Shown here in pieces: positions 63,598 through 64,000 of a stretch of 64,000 nt of DNA. The position numbers and the translations under genes are program-made. This DNA comes from Ceratodon purpureus. Lineage: Eukaryota; Streptophyta; Bryopsida; Pseudoditrichales; Ditrichaceae. Each line of letters begins with the position of its first letter. Position 1 is the stretch's first letter. Location: assembly GCA_014871385.1 (NCBI GenBank), contig CM026428.1:82153-146152 (forward strand), written 5' to 3'. A model generated the notes under the pieces. The model made no database searches and was not told the origin of the DNA. It was given only the letters and a program-made list of their open reading frames with translations.

Positions 63598-64000
63598 ATG
63601 GAGATGGTCTGTCTGTACGCCCAAGGCATGGGCATCCCCCTTAGGTTTCGTGTAGATGACGATGGTCTAGCTACGGTGTCCTCTCTTCGTCTCAGTCTCA
63701 GATTCCATTTTCGTGAGGATTCCATCAGTATAGAGGAGGAGATCTTTGATGACGTTACTGCCGAGGTTACCCACACCCTCGGGCAACCTTCAATGAGAGA
63801 TGAGAACAACATCATGCAGTGGAGACTTCTCCCTGGATCCTATAGAGTCTATGGTCTTACTGATTCTCTGATGGCTGCATCCACTGAGATCCTCACCCCC
63901 CGCCGCTCGTCTACTTGCACAATTCAGACTCCCTTACCTCGTGATGTCAAGGTCAAAGTCGAGCCTGGTACCGAGACTTCAGATGTAGAGAAACCTCCTC
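63598..64000 (+). CDS. MULE-like transposase N-terminus, copy 2 (truncated by window)
   Basis: ATG at 63598 (MEMVCLYAQGMGIPLRF) opens a frame that is still open at the window end. The encoded 134 residues match the N-terminus of the copy 1 transposase almost exactly. From about 63651 the DNA is identical base for base to copy 1 (7442-7791 reversed), while the DNA just upstream differs at many positions. Zinc, DDE and SWIM regions lie beyond the window. Confidence 0.85.
   Translation, partial: MEMVCLYAQGMGIPLRFRVDDDGLATVSSLRLSLRFHFREDSISIEEEIFDDVTAEVTHTLGQPSMRDENNIMQWRLLPGSYRVYGLTDSLMAASTEILTPRRSSTCTIQTPLPRDVKVKVEPGTETSDVEKPP

Larger units (their letters stand above)
50181..64000 (-). mobile_element. 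Giant TIR DNA transposon, copy 2 (incomplete at window end)
   Basis: Begins at the same terminal sequence as copy 1 (GTGAGCGGAGAGCGTAGAGC) after a GTAC at 50177-50180, in opposite orientation. Gene order mirrors copy 1: methyltransferase gene (-), CTD-heptad gene (-), divergent promoter region, transposase (+) running off the window at 64000. Differences: an extra cargo gene at 50937-51308, an LTR-like element at 53899-57553, and a 129-bp tandem array where copy 1 has a 117-bp array. Confidence 0.88.

Overview
The window reads as nuclear DNA of a streptophyte (green plant lineage): spliced genes with GT-AG introns, a plant-type ACD11 lipid-transfer gene, and several plant transposon families nested in one another. 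A charophyte alga such as Chara is my guess for the organism; this is inference from the mixture of elements and cannot be proven here. Almost nothing is ordinary host sequence. The only intact conserved host gene I recognise is the four-exon ACD11-like gene on the minus strand at 33207-34416.

The central finding is a large, apparently undescribed DNA transposon present twice. Copy 1 (2492-16184, 13,693 bp) has GC-rich terminal inverted repeats and sits precisely between two GTAC target duplications inside a reverse transcriptase reading frame (29-2491, continuing at 16185-16827). It carries a small ORF (3461-3913), a MULE-like transposase with a zinc-binding N-terminal region and a SWIM finger (minus strand, 4168-7845), and, divergently, a gene for a basic protein with RNA polymerase II CTD-like heptads (8624-11531). 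This is followed closely by a ten-exon gene for a ParB-like plus N4/N6-type methyltransferase fusion protein (11654-15650). Copy 2 starts at 50181 in the opposite orientation and runs off the window end. Its methyltransferase gene has the same exon positions, and seven of its ten exons have identical lengths. The two copies carry different tandem arrays in the same intron, copy 2 carries an extra cargo gene, and identity is mosaic: about 350 bp of transposase is base-for-base identical while neighbouring sequence has diverged.

A second element of about 3.6 kb with LTR-like ends and a 731-aa gag-like ORF occurs twice: degraded at 16828-20454, and open at 53899-57553, where it has jumped into a splice acceptor of the copy 2 methyltransferase gene. 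From 20.5 to 31 kb there are decayed genes and a CACTA transposase pseudogene (27011-30530). From 31 to 47 kb the DNA is AT-rich and non-coding apart from the ACD11 gene. It holds several non-autonomous elements with readable ends: a 932-bp inverted-repeat element, two TA-flanked MITEs in opposite orientation, a local duplication, and a 3.4-kb CACTA-type element containing a Stowaway MITE. A decayed PIF/Harbinger transposase (48312-49472) and a convergent ORF broken by giant copy 2 complete the window.

Calls rest on reading the sequence and translations only; family names come from remembered motifs, not searches.
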